Counted from the first letter of the stretch, positions 1 through 9,112 are shown. The stretch is 64,000 nt of DNA from Clostridium cavendishii DSM 21758 (GCF_900141845.1 NZ_FQZB01000010.1:62001-126000); one strand, 5' to 3'. Program-made: numbers and translations. Notes: generated by a model from the sequence alone, not told the origin.

Positions 1-600
1 AATACTATTTTCTAAGCCAGCATTAACATCACCAGTTTTTTCTCTAGTTTTCAAAAATGCATCTAACATTTGTTGTCTTTTATGAATTGTATACCAAATA
101 AGTACTGGCAAAAAAGCGAAAACTATTATTGTAAGTGGAACATTTACATTTAATAAGATTACAAAGGATCCTACTATTGTAACTATAGATATAAATAAAT
201 CCTCTGGCCCATGATGTGCAAGCTCTGAAATATCCATTAAATCATTTATTATTCTTGACATAATTACTCCTGTTTTATTATTGTCAAAATAAGTACAAGG
301 TAGGTCTTGAAGATGTGTGAATACTTCTTTTCTCATATCTGCTTGCATTCTAACACCTATAACATGTCCATAATATTGCATAAAATAATTTAAACCTGCT
401 TTTATTATAAATAAAATAACTAAGACTATAGTAAATACAATTAATGTATTTAACTTTCTATTAGGTACCACATCATTCATAATATTTCTTGTGAGCATAG
501 GATAAAACAAATCACAAGCAGCTACGAAAAATGCAGCTAATAAGTCCAAAATAAATACTTTTTTATACGGTTTATAATATGTTATAAATTTTTTAAACAA
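1..600 (-). CDS. ABC exporter, N-terminal transmembrane part (truncated by window edge)
   Basis: The reverse strand is open from about 600 to the window edge and encodes roughly the first 200 residues of an ABC exporter (MsbA/LmrA type). The sequence starts FKKFITYYKPYKK, has a hydrophobic segment with FFVAACDLFYPMLT, and then the family-typical stretches MRKEVFTHLQDLP and FDNNKTGVIMSRIINDL, which are the coupling-helix region of such exporters. The nucleotide-binding domain lies outside the window, so the substrate cannot be guessed. I prefer a TTG start at 600 because GAAGGTGA lies just upstream. An in-frame ATG at 618 has no ribosome binding site. Transport class is well supported, drug or lipid specificity is not. 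Confidence 0.85.
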   Translation of the reverse strand, partial: MFKKFITYYKPYKKVFILDLLAAFFVAACDLFYPMLTRNIMNDVVPNRKLNTLIVFTIVLVILFIIKAGLNYFMQYYGHVIGVRMQADMRKEVFTHLQDLPCTYFDNNKTGVIMSRIINDLMDISELAHHGPEDLFISIVTIVGSFVILLNVNVPLTIIVFAFLPVLIWYTIHKRQQMLDAFLKTREKTGDVNAGLENSI

Positions 601-682
601 AAAATCACCTTCTTTCATGAATTTAATTATTTTAATCTAGTATACCGCTATTCAAAATCCTTGGTCAAGCCTAGACAAACGT

Positions 683-716
683 AAAAAAACTCCTACCTAT
701 AATAAGTAGGAGTTCC
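683..716 (-). terminator. Rho-independent terminator of the alpha/beta hydrolase gene
   Basis: On the reverse strand the arms AACTCCTACTTAT and ATAGGTAGGAGTT pair and are followed by a run of seven T. It lies 20 bases downstream of the hydrolase stop codon. Confidence 0.85.
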
Positions 717-737
717 AAATCTAAAAATATTTATTAA

Positions 738-1667
738 CTATTTTATATTAGAGTTCAAAAATTCTACTACTTTTTTCTCATACTCATCTTTATAAAGTAA
801 ATATGATCTTATATGATCTGCCTTTTCAGTAGTCCATAAGGTTACATTCTCTTTATTATTTACGCATGAATAAATATCTTCACTGTTTTTTATAGGTATA
901 GCTTTATCATCTTTACTATGAATTAGAAATAACTTTTTATCTCCTAAAGACTTAGCTGCTTTTATCGCATCTACTTCATTTATATCTATACCTCTTATTA
1001 AAGGAAGAGTACTTAAAATTATTTTTGTAAACGGAAAATCAGGTAGTCCTGACCAATATGACATATTTTTTTCTAAATATGGCTTTAAGCTCGAGAAAGG
1101 GCTATCTGCTATTACAGCTTGTACATCTTCACTTTCTGATGCTGTTAATATAGATGTTGTTGCTCCCATAGACCATCCAATTAATCCTATATGTTTTGCA
1201 CCTTTATCCTTTTTAGCAAAATCAATAGCTGCTAATAAATCATATTTTTCAAATGCACCGATAGATGAAAAGTTACCTTCTGAATCCCCAGACGCCCTGA
1301 AATCAAATGTAAGTACATTATATCCTTTACTAGCTAATGTTTTTGCAAGGTTTATTACTTTAATATCATAAAGACCTCTACTATCTCCATAACCATGAGA
1401 AAAAATTATAGTTTTATCACTTTTTATAGTTTGTCCATTGTTTTGAGCACTTATATACCAACCTTTAAGTAGTGTATTATCTTTTTTACTATTAAAATTA
1501 ATATCTTCATAATTTAATCCATAGGCTTTTGGATTATCCTTTATTTCTTCTCGTTCTGGCCTAGTTAAGTTCACACCTACATAAACCGAAATAGCTATAA
1601 TAGATACTAAAATTAGAACTATAATTGCTACTATTATTCCATATATCTTTCTTTTGTTTTTTATCAT
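738..1667 (-). CDS. Membrane-anchored alpha/beta hydrolase (serine hydrolase)
   Basis: A 309-residue protein with one N-terminal membrane segment (about residues 8-32), then an extracytoplasmic alpha/beta hydrolase fold. The oxyanion-hole region FSHGYGDSRG is at about 90-99 and the nucleophile elbow GWSMGA near 165 (GxSxG). A late Asp in HSKDDKAIP and a His in KADHIR complete a plausible Ser-Asp-His triad. This matches the YqkD/YjfP-like group of serine peptidase or esterase homologues, whose substrates are mostly unknown. It is a single gene with its own terminator. Function beyond hydrolase is not deducible. The start is an ATG preceded by AAGGATAG. Confidence 0.85.
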   Translation of the reverse strand: MIKNKRKIYGIIVAIIVLILVSIIAISVYVGVNLTRPEREEIKDNPKAYGLNYEDINFNSKKDNTLLKGWYISAQNNGQTIKSDKTIIFSHGYGDSRGLYDIKVINLAKTLASKGYNVLTFDFRASGDSEGNFSSIGAFEKYDLLAAIDFAKKDKGAKHIGLIGWSMGATTSILTASESEDVQAVIADSPFSSLKPYLEKNMSYWSGLPDFPFTKIILSTLPLIRGIDINEVDAIKAAKSLGDKKLFLIHSKDDKAIPIKNSEDIYSCVNNKENVTLWTTEKADHIRSYLLYKDEYEKKVVEFLNSNIK

Positions 1668-1710
1668 TATAATCTATCCTTTGTTTTAAATTTTTTATTT
1701 AATAATCTAT

Positions 1711-1740
1711 ATACTATCACGAATATTTTATTATAGTCAA
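1711..1740 (-). promoter_or_regulatory. Possible sigma-A promoter of the hydrolase gene
   Basis: On the reverse strand TTGACT (1735-1740) and TAGTAT (1711-1716) are separated by 18 bases, 44 bases upstream of the hydrolase start. The surrounding DNA is AT-rich, so a chance match is possible. Confidence 0.4.
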
Positions 1741-1910
1741 ATATTTTGATTATCCAATAATACCATATAAAAATTTTATTTATTTAACCTCAAATATTAA
1801 TATATATGTTCAATAAAATATTACATTTAATCAAATATTATCAAAAAAAGAATAATTGTTAATAATTTTAAAATTATAGTGTAGAATATATATTACAATA
1901 TATATATAAT

Positions 1911-1955
1911 AAAAACCGAAGTTAATTATTATTAAAAAATCAACTTCGGTTACTT
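1911..1955 (-). terminator. Terminator of the trehalose operon
   Basis: AACCGAAGTTGA and TTAACTTCGGTT pair on the reverse strand and are followed by a T-run. The hairpin lies directly after the phosphotrehalase stop codon. Confidence 0.85.
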
Positions 1956-1956
1956 A

Positions 1957-3624
1957 TTAAATCATAACTGCAAAAGCTTCATAAGGTCTTAAAGTCATCT
2001 CTTTTTGTAATCTACAAAAATCATAATTACTTATAATAAATTGCTGCTTATTTATATCCATATCTAAAAATATATCTACTTGTTCTCCATAAAAATTACA
2101 TACTACAAGCATTTTTTCATTTTTAAATTCCCTTATATATGCAACTATTTTATCCTGTTCTAACATAATAGTTTTGATTGTTCCCATAGAAATCACATCA
2201 TATTTTTTTCTTAAACTAATTAAATCTTTATAATGTTTATATATTGAATTTTCTTTAATCATTTCAACTTCTGCATTTATTTCTTTATAGTTTTTGCTAA
2301 CTTCAATCCAAGGCTCTCCATCAGTAAACCCTGCATTTTTAGAAGAATTCCACTGTACAGGTGTTCTAGAATTATCTCTTGATTTGCTCATCAGAATATC
2401 TAAAATGTTCTTTTCTTCCATACCTTTGCTTTTTAATTCATTAAATATATTTAATGATTCTACATCTCTATACTTTTCTATGTTTTCAAAGTTAGGATTA
2501 GTCATTCCTATTTCTTCACCTTGATAAATATACGGTGTACCCCTCATTAAATGTATCATAGTTGCTAACATTTTTGCTGATTCTTCTCTATATTTTGTAT
2601 CATTTCCAAATCTAGATAAACTCCTTGGTTGATCATGGTTACACCAAAACATTGCATTCCATCCATTGCCTTGTTCCATCTCAACCTGCCAATCAAATAA
2701 TGTTTCTTTTAAAAGCTTAAAATCTACTGGTGCCAAACTCCACTTTTCACCATTAGGATAATCTACCTTTAAATGATGAAAATTAAAAGTCATACTAAGC
2801 TCTTTATTCTCTGGATTTGTATATCTGATACAATTTTCAATAGTAGTTGACGACATTTCCCCAACAGTCATACTGCTTGGATATCTTGAAAATACTTGTT
2901 CATTCATCTCCTGTAAGTATTCATGTATTTTAGGTCCATCTGTATAAAATCTTCTACCATCTCTATTAGGTGTTATATAATCATCATCAGAAAAATTACT
3001 ATCTTTAGAAAGTAAATTGACTACATCTAGCCTAAACCCATCTACTCCTTTATCCATCCAAAATCTCATCATTTTAAATATTTCTTCTCTTAGCTTAGGG
3101 TTCTCCCAATTTAAATCTGCCTGTGTTTTATCAAATAAATGAAGATAATAACTATCTAAACTTTCTACATATTCCCAAGCAGAACCTGAAAATTTGGATG
3201 TCCAATTATTAGGTGCTTTATTATCCTTACCTTGTTTCCATATATAAAAATCATGATATGGATTTTCCTTACCTTTTAGAGCTTCCTTAAACCATTTATG
3301 ATCTGTTGATGTATGATTTACAACCATATCCATAATAAGTTTCATTCCTTTTTTATGAACAGAATCTAAAAGCTCTTCAAATTTTTCCATATCGCCAAAT
3401 CTTGGGTCTATATTATAATAATCAGCTATATCATAACCATTATCTCTTTGTGGTGAAACATATATTGGAGTAAGCCATAAAACTTCAACTCCTAAATCCT
3501 TTAAATAATCTAACTTTTCTATTATTCCACCTATATCACCTATACCATCGCCATTACTATCTTTAAAGCTCTTAGGATATATTTGATAAACAACTGAAGA
3601 TTTCCACCAATTATTATTTTCCAT
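1957..3624 (-). CDS. treA: Trehalose-6-phosphate hydrolase (GH13)
   Basis: Cytoplasmic GH13 enzyme that splits trehalose 6-phosphate into glucose and glucose 6-phosphate. The 555 residues match the family length. The N-terminus WWKSSVVYQIYPKSF and the GH13 blocks are intact: nucleophile Asp in GFRLDVVN (about 200), acid/base Glu in TVGEMSS (about 254), and the third Asp in CNHDQPR (about 331). The stretch MTFNFHHLKVDYPNGEKW is typical of TreA/TreC and separates it from oligo-1,6-glucosidases. It is the second gene after the trehalose permease, 84 bases downstream, with a hairpin between the two. The pairing with a trehalose-type IIBC and a TreR-like repressor strengthens the call. A paralogue lies at 26744-28405. 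Confidence 0.93.
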   Translation of the reverse strand: MENNNWWKSSVVYQIYPKSFKDSNGDGIGDIGGIIEKLDYLKDLGVEVLWLTPIYVSPQRDNGYDIADYYNIDPRFGDMEKFEELLDSVHKKGMKLIMDMVVNHTSTDHKWFKEALKGKENPYHDFYIWKQGKDNKAPNNWTSKFSGSAWEYVESLDSYYLHLFDKTQADLNWENPKLREEIFKMMRFWMDKGVDGFRLDVVNLLSKDSNFSDDDYITPNRDGRRFYTDGPKIHEYLQEMNEQVFSRYPSSMTVGEMSSTTIENCIRYTNPENKELSMTFNFHHLKVDYPNGEKWSLAPVDFKLLKETLFDWQVEMEQGNGWNAMFWCNHDQPRSLSRFGNDTKYREESAKMLATMIHLMRGTPYIYQGEEIGMTNPNFENIEKYRDVESLNIFNELKSKGMEEKNILDILMSKSRDNSRTPVQWNSSKNAGFTDGEPWIEVSKNYKEINAEVEMIKENSIYKHYKDLISLRKKYDVISMGTIKTIMLEQDKIVAYIREFKNEKMLVVCNFYGEQVDIFLDMDINKQQFIISNYDFCRLQKEMTLRPYEAFAVMI

Positions 3625-3673
3625 AAATCTGCACCTACCTTAAAATTATTCATATGTTAGTTAAAAATATCAA

Positions 3674-3702
3674 GCTATAGGGAACATAGCGCTCCCTATA
3701 GC
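3674..3702. other. Intercistronic hairpin between permease and phosphotrehalase
   Basis: A perfect 10-base inverted repeat, GCTATAGGGA and TCCCTATAGC, lies between the two trehalose genes. No T-run follows immediately, so it looks more like an mRNA processing or stabilising element, or a weak attenuator, than a strong terminator. Confidence 0.5.
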
Positions 3703-3708
3703 AGTTAA

Positions 3709-5139
3709 TTACCCCTGAATTCCATTGTCAAATTTTTTATAAAATATTACTGTTAACACCATAGGTACTACTACAGCAACAATCATAGCTATTATATAAG
3801 GAACCCAATATTTAGGATTGATAGCTAAGAATGCTGGTAATCCTCCTATACCTATTGAATTAGCTAATACACCTGAAACTATAGCTACTACCGCTGCAGT
3901 AGCAGATCCTATTATTGCAGCATAGAATGGATATTTAAATTTTAAATTTATTCCAAACATAGCTGGTTCAGTTACTCCAAGCCAAGCTGATATTCCTGCT
4001 GATGCAGCTATTGACTTGATTTTATCATTCTTTTTATATAAAACTAACATCGCTACAGCAGAAGCTCCTTGAGCTATATTGCTTAATGCAATTAAAGGCC
4101 AAATCATTGTTCCACCATTTGCTATAAGTTGTAAATCTACTGCTATAAATGTATGGTGAAGCCCTGTTATAACTAATGGTGCATAGCATAAACCAAAAAT
4201 TATTGCTCCTACAACTTTGAATGGACCTGTTAATAAATAATTAAATACAAATGCTATTCCATTACCTAGTTCACGAGAAATTGGTCCTATTATTATATAT
4301 GATAATAACATAGTTAATAATAAAGTTGTAAATGGTATAATTATCAATTTCAGTACATCTGGTATATATTTACGTAAGGTTAATTCTAATTTTGCAAGTA
4401 CTATACCTGATAAAATTGCTGGTATAACTTGTGCTTGATACCCAACTTTATCAATTGTAAATAATCCAAAATTCCAGAAAGGAACTTTGCCTGCTTGAAG
4501 TGCCTCTGCATAACCATATGCATTAAGTAATTGTGGAGAAACTAAAGTTATACCTAATATTATTCCTAAAATTTCAGAACCACCAAATTTTTTAACAGTT
4601 GACCAAGTTATAGCTACTGGTAAAAAATGAAATATTGCTTCACCTAGTACCCATAAGAAACTATGAACTTCGCCTAATACAGGATATAATTTAACTAAAG
4701 TTTGAGTACCATCTCCAAATATAGCTAAATCACCTATTATATTTCTAAAACCTAATATAAGTCCACCAGTTATTATGGCTGGTAATATAGGAATAAATAT
4801 TTCAGCAAGTCCTGCTACTAGTCTTTGAATAAGTGACATATTTTCCTGAGCAGCTTTTTTACCTTCTTCCTTTGATTGAATATCTAATTCACTAACCCCA
4901 ATTAAATCTTCATAAAAAGCTTCAACACTCTGTCCTATAACTACCTGAAACTGACCTGCATTTGTAAAAGTACCTTTTACAGTTGGTAATTTTTCAATTT
5001 CCTTAGCCTTTGCCTTTGCTATACTTTCATTTTTTAGAACGAATCTTAATCTAGTTACACAATGAGAAACACTAGCTATATTTTCTTTGCCACCAACTAA
5101 ATCTAATAACTCAATTGCTTCATTTTTAAATTTACCCAC
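3709..5139 (-). CDS. treP: PTS trehalose-type permease, EIIBC
   Basis: Membrane permease that imports and phosphorylates trehalose to trehalose 6-phosphate. It has 476 residues. The EIIB domain is at about 1-85, with the phosphorylated Cys in SVSHCVTRLRF (about 27). The EIIC domain follows with about ten membrane segments and the conserved GLHHTF and AMFGINLKFKYPF motifs. There is no EIIA domain, so a glucose-type EIIA must be supplied from elsewhere. It is the first gene of a two-gene operon with the phosphotrehalase and is divergent from the repressor. Sucrose-type EIIBC proteins look alike. The neighbouring enzyme is what points to trehalose. Confidence 0.9.
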   Translation of the reverse strand: MGKFKNEAIELLDLVGGKENIASVSHCVTRLRFVLKNESIAKAKAKEIEKLPTVKGTFTNAGQFQVVIGQSVEAFYEDLIGVSELDIQSKEEGKKAAQENMSLIQRLVAGLAEIFIPILPAIITGGLILGFRNIIGDLAIFGDGTQTLVKLYPVLGEVHSFLWVLGEAIFHFLPVAITWSTVKKFGGSEILGIILGITLVSPQLLNAYGYAEALQAGKVPFWNFGLFTIDKVGYQAQVIPAILSGIVLAKLELTLRKYIPDVLKLIIIPFTTLLLTMLLSYIIIGPISRELGNGIAFVFNYLLTGPFKVVGAIIFGLCYAPLVITGLHHTFIAVDLQLIANGGTMIWPLIALSNIAQGASAVAMLVLYKKNDKIKSIAASAGISAWLGVTEPAMFGINLKFKYPFYAAIIGSATAAVVAIVSGVLANSIGIGGLPAFLAINPKYWVPYIIAMIVAVVVPMVLTVIFYKKFDNGIQG

Positions 5140-5179
5140 AATTTATCGCCCCTTATTAATTATTTTTGATTACGATTAC

Positions 5180-5227
5180 ATTATAACTTGTTTAAACAAG
5201 TATGTCAATAACTCGTTTAAACAAGTT
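5180..5227 (-). promoter_or_regulatory. Trehalose operon promoter with two operator palindromes
   Basis: On the reverse strand TTGACA (5203-5208) and TATAAT (5180-5185) are exactly 17 bases apart. The spacer is a 16-base perfect palindrome, ACTTGTTTAAACAAGT (5186-5201). A second copy with one mismatch, ACTCGTTTAAACAAGT (5211-5226), lies upstream of the -35 box, 25 bases centre to centre. This is the likely binding region of the divergent GntR/HutC repressor. A bound repressor would block both polymerase contacts. Confidence 0.85.
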
Positions 5228-5252
5228 ATAAATTTTTTTATTTTTTATAATT

Positions 5253-5280
5253 TTGTGATAAAAGTTATATATGTTATACT
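5253..5280 (+). promoter_or_regulatory. Possible promoter of the trehalose repressor gene
   Basis: TTGTGA and TATACT are 16 bases apart, about 48 bases before the repressor start. It lies 26 bases from the second operator, so autoregulation is possible but not shown. Confidence 0.4.
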
Positions 5281-5327
5281 TATAATTAACCATATTATTT
5301 GAAACTATTAGGGGGATATTAATAGCT

Positions 5328-6041
5328 ATGAAAGGCGTTAAATACACTGATATATATGATTATTTAAAAGACAAAATCCTAAATTTAGACTTCAAGCCAG
5401 GTGAAAAATTACCTTCTGAGACTGAGCTTACAACAATGTTTAATGTAAGTAGAAATACTGTTAGACGCGCTATTAGTCAATTAGCCTTCGAAGGTTTTGT
5501 AACTAGTATGCATGGTAAAGGAGTATTTGTATTAGAACAAAAGCAATTAAAATTTCTTGTTGGTGGATTACAAAGTTTTAAAGAAGCGTCTCTAAGTAAT
5601 ACAATAACTTTTTCTACAAAGGTAGAGTTATTTGAAACTATCCAAATTAATGAAAAACTATCTAAAAAAACTAACTTTAATATAGATTCTGAAGTAATTC
5701 ATATTTTAAGATCTAGGAATATAGATGGAGAAAGAACTATTCTTGATATAAATTACTTTTCTAAAGATATTCTTAAAGATTTAACTAAAGAGATTGCTGA
5801 AAATTCTATATATGAATATATAGAAAGTTCTCTAAACTTAAAAATAGCAGGTGCTCAAAAAATAATTTCAATAGAGCCTGCTTCTGAATATGATAAAAAA
5901 TACTTAGATTTAAAAAATTATAATTTAGTTGCTATAATAAAAAACTATGTTTATCTTGAAGATGGTTTATTATTTGAATATACTGAATCTAGACATAGAC
6001 CTGATAAATTCACATTTTCAACCTTCGCTAAAAGGTTATAA
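5328..6041 (+). CDS. treR: GntR/HutC-family repressor, TreR-like
   Basis: A 237-residue regulator. The winged helix-turn-helix is at about 5-75, with LPSETELTTMFNVSRNTVRRAI and the wing motif GFVTSMHGKGVFV. A UTRA ligand-binding domain is at about 95-230 and ends in the typical ESRHRPDKFTF. In this family the effector of TreR is trehalose 6-phosphate. The gene is divergent from the trehalose permease/hydrolase operon, and the shared intergenic region carries two palindromes suited to a dimeric GntR protein. ATG follows GGGGGATA. Trehalose specificity is inferred from the neighbours. Confidence 0.88.
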   Translation: MKGVKYTDIYDYLKDKILNLDFKPGEKLPSETELTTMFNVSRNTVRRAISQLAFEGFVTSMHGKGVFVLEQKQLKFLVGGLQSFKEASLSNTITFSTKVELFETIQINEKLSKKTNFNIDSEVIHILRSRNIDGERTILDINYFSKDILKDLTKEIAENSIYEYIESSLNLKIAGAQKIISIEPASEYDKKYLDLKNYNLVAIIKNYVYLEDGLLFEYTESRHRPDKFTFSTFAKRL

Positions 6042-6128
6042 ATTATAGATAATCTTTTTTAAAACTTAAGATACTTACAAGTTAATATGTGTTATAATTT
6101 ACATATATAGGTTTGAGGAGGGTTATCT

Positions 6129-6545
6129 ATGGGAAAATCAAATTTTGATGTTGAAGATGATTATGATGAAGGGCCTAGTTTTTCTAGTTTTTTCATCGGT
6201 TTAATAATGTTTTGTGTAGGTTGTTATTTAATATTTCAAAATACTACAATATACACTAGCTTTAATTTAGGAGGAATGTTAGGCTTTAATCCACCTTTTG
6301 GATTAGTTTTATTACCATTGCTTATAGGTATAATAATACTTTTTTATAAAGATACATCTTTTTTAGGTTGGTTTCTTATAATATTTGGCGTTATATCTAT
6401 ACTTCTTGGGATTCTTTTTGGTCTTAGAATTTCATTTAGACCTGTAAGTCTTTATTATACTATACTTATGTATGGCTTAACTGCTGCTGGTATGGGAGTT
6501 ACCCTAAGGGGATTAATAGGTAAAAGAAGAAGTAGACGAAAATAA
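6129..6545 (+). CDS. Four-helix membrane protein of unknown function
   Basis: A 138-residue protein with an acidic N-terminus (residues 5-16 rich in D and E), four hydrophobic segments (about 20-38, 53-70, 76-96 and 106-126) and a very basic tail, GKRRSRRK. The charge pattern puts the tail in the cytoplasm. I do not recognise a family. The gene has a good AGGAGG site, a TATAAT box about 35 bases upstream, and a strong terminator behind, so it is probably expressed alone. It shares its terminator with the convergent gene that follows. Confidence 0.75.
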   Translation: MGKSNFDVEDDYDEGPSFSSFFIGLIMFCVGCYLIFQNTTIYTSFNLGGMLGFNPPFGLVLLPLLIGIIILFYKDTSFLGWFLIIFGVISILLGILFGLRISFRPVSLYYTILMYGLTAAGMGVTLRGLIGKRRSRRK

Positions 6546-6562
6546 TATATTTTTAAGACTAT

Positions 6563-6605
6563 AAAAAGTGATTGCAAAATAATAAACTTAATGCAATCAC
6601 TTTTT
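6563..6605. terminator. Bidirectional terminator between convergent genes
   Basis: AAAAAGTGATTGCA and TGCAATCACTTTTT form a 14-base perfect stem around a 15-base loop, with T-runs on both strands. It serves the membrane protein (+) and the DUF4026-like gene (-). Confidence 0.9.
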
Positions 6606-6622
6606 GTATTAAATCTTAGAAT

Positions 6623-7927
6623 CTATTGATCTATACAGCTATAAATAGTATCTGGACTAAATTCGCCTTTGGTGCTTTGTATTAACCAATCTGTTAATTT
6701 ATCAATACTTACTTCATATATTTCTTCTACCTTCATGTCTGCTATGTGATATGGTTCATTTATAAGTCTTCCTATTAGGTTATTATCCTTTATTCCTTCA
6801 AGTATAAACCATAAATGCTCTGCATCTATATCATCATTATCTAAATTTGTAGGTATTCCTGCTTTAAATAAAAATCTCCAATTTTCTTCGTCATTTTTAT
6901 ATTTATTGAATAACTCACTAAAATAATTAAATCTCTTTTTTGCTATCATAGACATCTTATAAGTTTCTCTATTAGTTAAAAAGAAAATTGGATTATTAAC
7001 TAATAGTTCATTGAATACAGTAACTTCAGCAATATTTCCCTCATTACAAGCGAATAATATTCCTGATGGTTGACTATGAAATTCATCTCTATCCTGTATA
7101 TCTCCTAAGAAATTCTTTTTTCTGCTAAATATAGATTTTTTCTTAGACATCATATCTAAAGCCTGCTCCCATGGATACCAAGTATAACCTAAATACATAT
7201 CACCAGCATATCCTATTGAGATTTCTTCACCTCTTTTTATCATTCCTTCTTCTACAAATCTAGCAGCAAAAGTATTTAATGCGCTTTGATGTTCAGTAGC
7301 TAAATCATCTATATTTAATACCTCTAATTCTACACACCCACATCTATGTAAACCATGTGTATGCATCCAATAACTTCTCTTCCCTTTTTTTTCGTCATAC
7401 ACACCATGTATTGTATATAAATACTTAGTTAAAGGTTCTACATCAGTCTCTATAGTCATTCTTACCCATTTACCTGATATAATCTTACAAGCACTTAAAT
7501 CTACTAAAGCAACATAATCATCTGAAATAGCTGCCATTATCTTAAGTTGTACTAAATAAGACTTATCGGAAACTTCATTAAATTTCATGCTAGTATATAC
7601 ATTCATATTTGATTCTTTTATTTCTTCTATTTCTTCTTCTGTAATTCTATTCATTACAGTTAATGCTTCTAAATCTATCATGTCATCAATTGAAGCACCT
7701 AACATTATCCTTATATCATACTCTACATCATCTACAGAAATTGTTCCTTGTATTCCATTTTCATCAACTTGTAACATAACATTATCAAAAGTATTATTTT
7801 CTTTTAATTTAGAAACTACATCTTCATAACTAATTGGATTTGAATTTTTTCTAAAAACTAATGCCATTTCAGAAGGTAAATTTATCTCACCATCCTCTAA
7901 TAGGTTGTACAGTTCTTCATTTTCCAC
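6623..7927 (-). CDS. DUF4026-like protein
   Basis: A soluble, acidic 434-residue protein with no signal peptide or membrane segment. The sequence resembles the DUF4026 group found in clostridia and bacilli, with conserved-looking elements WMHTHGLHRCGCVELE (about 185-200) and GYAGDMYLGYTWYPWEQAL (about 238-256). The His and Cys in the first motif could bind a metal, but that is inference. The start follows AAGGAGGATTTC. It is a single gene between two terminators. No biochemical role is known to me. Confidence 0.7.
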   Translation of the reverse strand: MENEELYNLLEDGEINLPSEMALVFRKNSNPISYEDVVSKLKENNTFDNVMLQVDENGIQGTISVDDVEYDIRIMLGASIDDMIDLEALTVMNRITEEEIEEIKESNMNVYTSMKFNEVSDKSYLVQLKIMAAISDDYVALVDLSACKIISGKWVRMTIETDVEPLTKYLYTIHGVYDEKKGKRSYWMHTHGLHRCGCVELEVLNIDDLATEHQSALNTFAARFVEEGMIKRGEEISIGYAGDMYLGYTWYPWEQALDMMSKKKSIFSRKKNFLGDIQDRDEFHSQPSGILFACNEGNIAEVTVFNELLVNNPIFFLTNRETYKMSMIAKKRFNYFSELFNKYKNDEENWRFLFKAGIPTNLDNDDIDAEHLWFILEGIKDNNLIGRLINEPYHIADMKVEEIYEVSIDKLTDWLIQSTKGEFSPDTIYSCIDQ

Positions 7928-7976
7928 TATGAAATCCTCCTTAAAATTAAAGTTAATTTTTTAAACTTATAACACC

Positions 7977-8018
7977 AAAAATGGCATTATGAATCAATTC
8001 TATATTCATAATGCCATT
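7977..8018 (-). terminator. Terminator of the butyryl-CoA operon
   Basis: A 14-base perfect inverted repeat (7981-7994 with 8004-8017) is followed on the reverse strand by TTTTT. It ends the crt-to-hbd transcript. Confidence 0.9.
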
Positions 8019-8056
8019 AATTTTATCGTTTATTTAATTAATTACTTTAATTAGTA

Positions 8057-8905
8057 TTAAGCGTTATAGTTGTGGAATCCTCTACCTGTCTTTCTTCCTA
8101 ACCAACCAGCTCTAACATACTTTCTAAGTAAGCTGTGAGCTCTGTATTTAGAGTCTCCAGTTTCTTTGTATAGAACATCCATGATAGCTAAACAAACATC
8201 TAAGCCTATAAGATCTCCTAAAGCTAGAGGTCCCATTGGGTGAGCTGCTCCTAGTTTCATAGCTGTATCTATATCTTCTGCTGAAGCTATTCCTTCTGCA
8301 TAAATTCCTACTGCTTCATTTATCATTGGGATAAGGATTCTGTTAACAACAAATCCTGGAGCTTCTGCAACTTCTACTGGTGATTTACCTATTGCTACTG
8401 ATAATTCTTTAACAGCATCAAAAGTTTCTTGAGAAGTAGCCATTCCTCTTATAACTTCTACTAGCTTCATTATTGGAGCTGGGTTGAAGAAATGCATTCC
8501 TATAACTTTATCAGGTCTGTTTGTTGCAGCAGCAACTTCAGTTATTGATAAAGATGAAGTATTTGTAGCTAAGATAGTTTCTGGTTTACAGATCTTATCT
8601 AAGTCAGCAAATATTTGTTTTTTGATTTCCATATTTTCAACAGCAGCTTCTACTACTAAATCGCAATCAGCAGCTAAGTTTAAATCAGTTGTTCCAGAAA
8701 TTCTTGAAAGTATTTCTTCTTTAACTTCTTCAGTCATTTTTTCTTTAGCAACTAATTTTGAAAGACCTTTGTTGATTCCAGCTATTCCTCTATCAACAAA
8801 TTCTTCCTTTATATCTCTAACTATAACTTCATAACCTTTTTGAGCAAATGCTTGAACTATTCCAGCACCCATTGTTCCTGCACCAAGTACAAATATCTTT
8901 TCCAT
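8057..8905 (-). CDS. hbd: 3-hydroxybutyryl-CoA dehydrogenase
   Basis: Reduces acetoacetyl-CoA to 3-hydroxybutyryl-CoA in butyrate formation. It has 282 residues, the standard length. The N-terminal Rossmann motif is VLGAGTMGAGI (about 5-15), the catalytic region IGMHFFNPAP includes the active-site His, and the C-terminal helical domain has the NRILIPMINEAV motif. I chose the ATG at 8905 because the upstream in-frame ATG at 8920 overlaps the GGAGGG ribosome binding site. It is the last gene of the crt-bcd-etfB-etfA-hbd block. About 200 bases of repeats separate it from etfA. Confidence 0.95.
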   Translation of the reverse strand: MEKIFVLGAGTMGAGIVQAFAQKGYEVIVRDIKEEFVDRGIAGINKGLSKLVAKEKMTEEVKEEILSRISGTTDLNLAADCDLVVEAAVENMEIKKQIFADLDKICKPETILATNTSSLSITEVAAATNRPDKVIGMHFFNPAPIMKLVEVIRGMATSQETFDAVKELSVAIGKSPVEVAEAPGFVVNRILIPMINEAVGIYAEGIASAEDIDTAMKLGAAHPMGPLALGDLIGLDVCLAIMDVLYKETGDSKYRAHSLLRKYVRAGWLGRKTGRGFHNYNA

Positions 8906-8928
8906 TTTTATACCCTCCATTTTTTTAG

Positions 8929-8965
8929 TTGAAAGTTAAGAATTGAAAGTTGAAAGTTAATTTAT
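8929..8965. repeat. Short tandem TTGAAAGTT repeat
   Basis: Three closely spaced copies of TTGAAAGTT with near-copies, between etfA and hbd on the operon mRNA. It is probably a degenerate intergenic repeat. No function is evident. Confidence 0.5.
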
Positions 8966-9004
8966 ATAAACATCTCAACTTTCTCATCCCCATATATTTT
9001 ATAA

Positions 9005-9112
9005 TTTTTAAGGAAACTCCTTCTCATTTCATTCGAATGAGTAAGTTCGAATGACTAAATTAAAATTTAGATTCTTACTTAAAGGAAACTTCTTCTCATT
9101 TTATTCGAATTA
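9005..9112 (-). repeat. Clostridial hairpin repeats inside the butyryl-CoA operon (two copies)
   Basis: On the reverse strand one full unit and one partial unit show the order ATTCGAACTTACTC, ATTCGAATGAAATGAG, AGGAGTTTCC. The same order is seen upstream of rex (13764-13945). Each unit contains a TAAATTTTAATTTA-like stem and a second ATTCGAATGAAATGAG hairpin. The partial copy runs right up to the etfA stop codon at 9110-9112. Confidence 0.8.
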
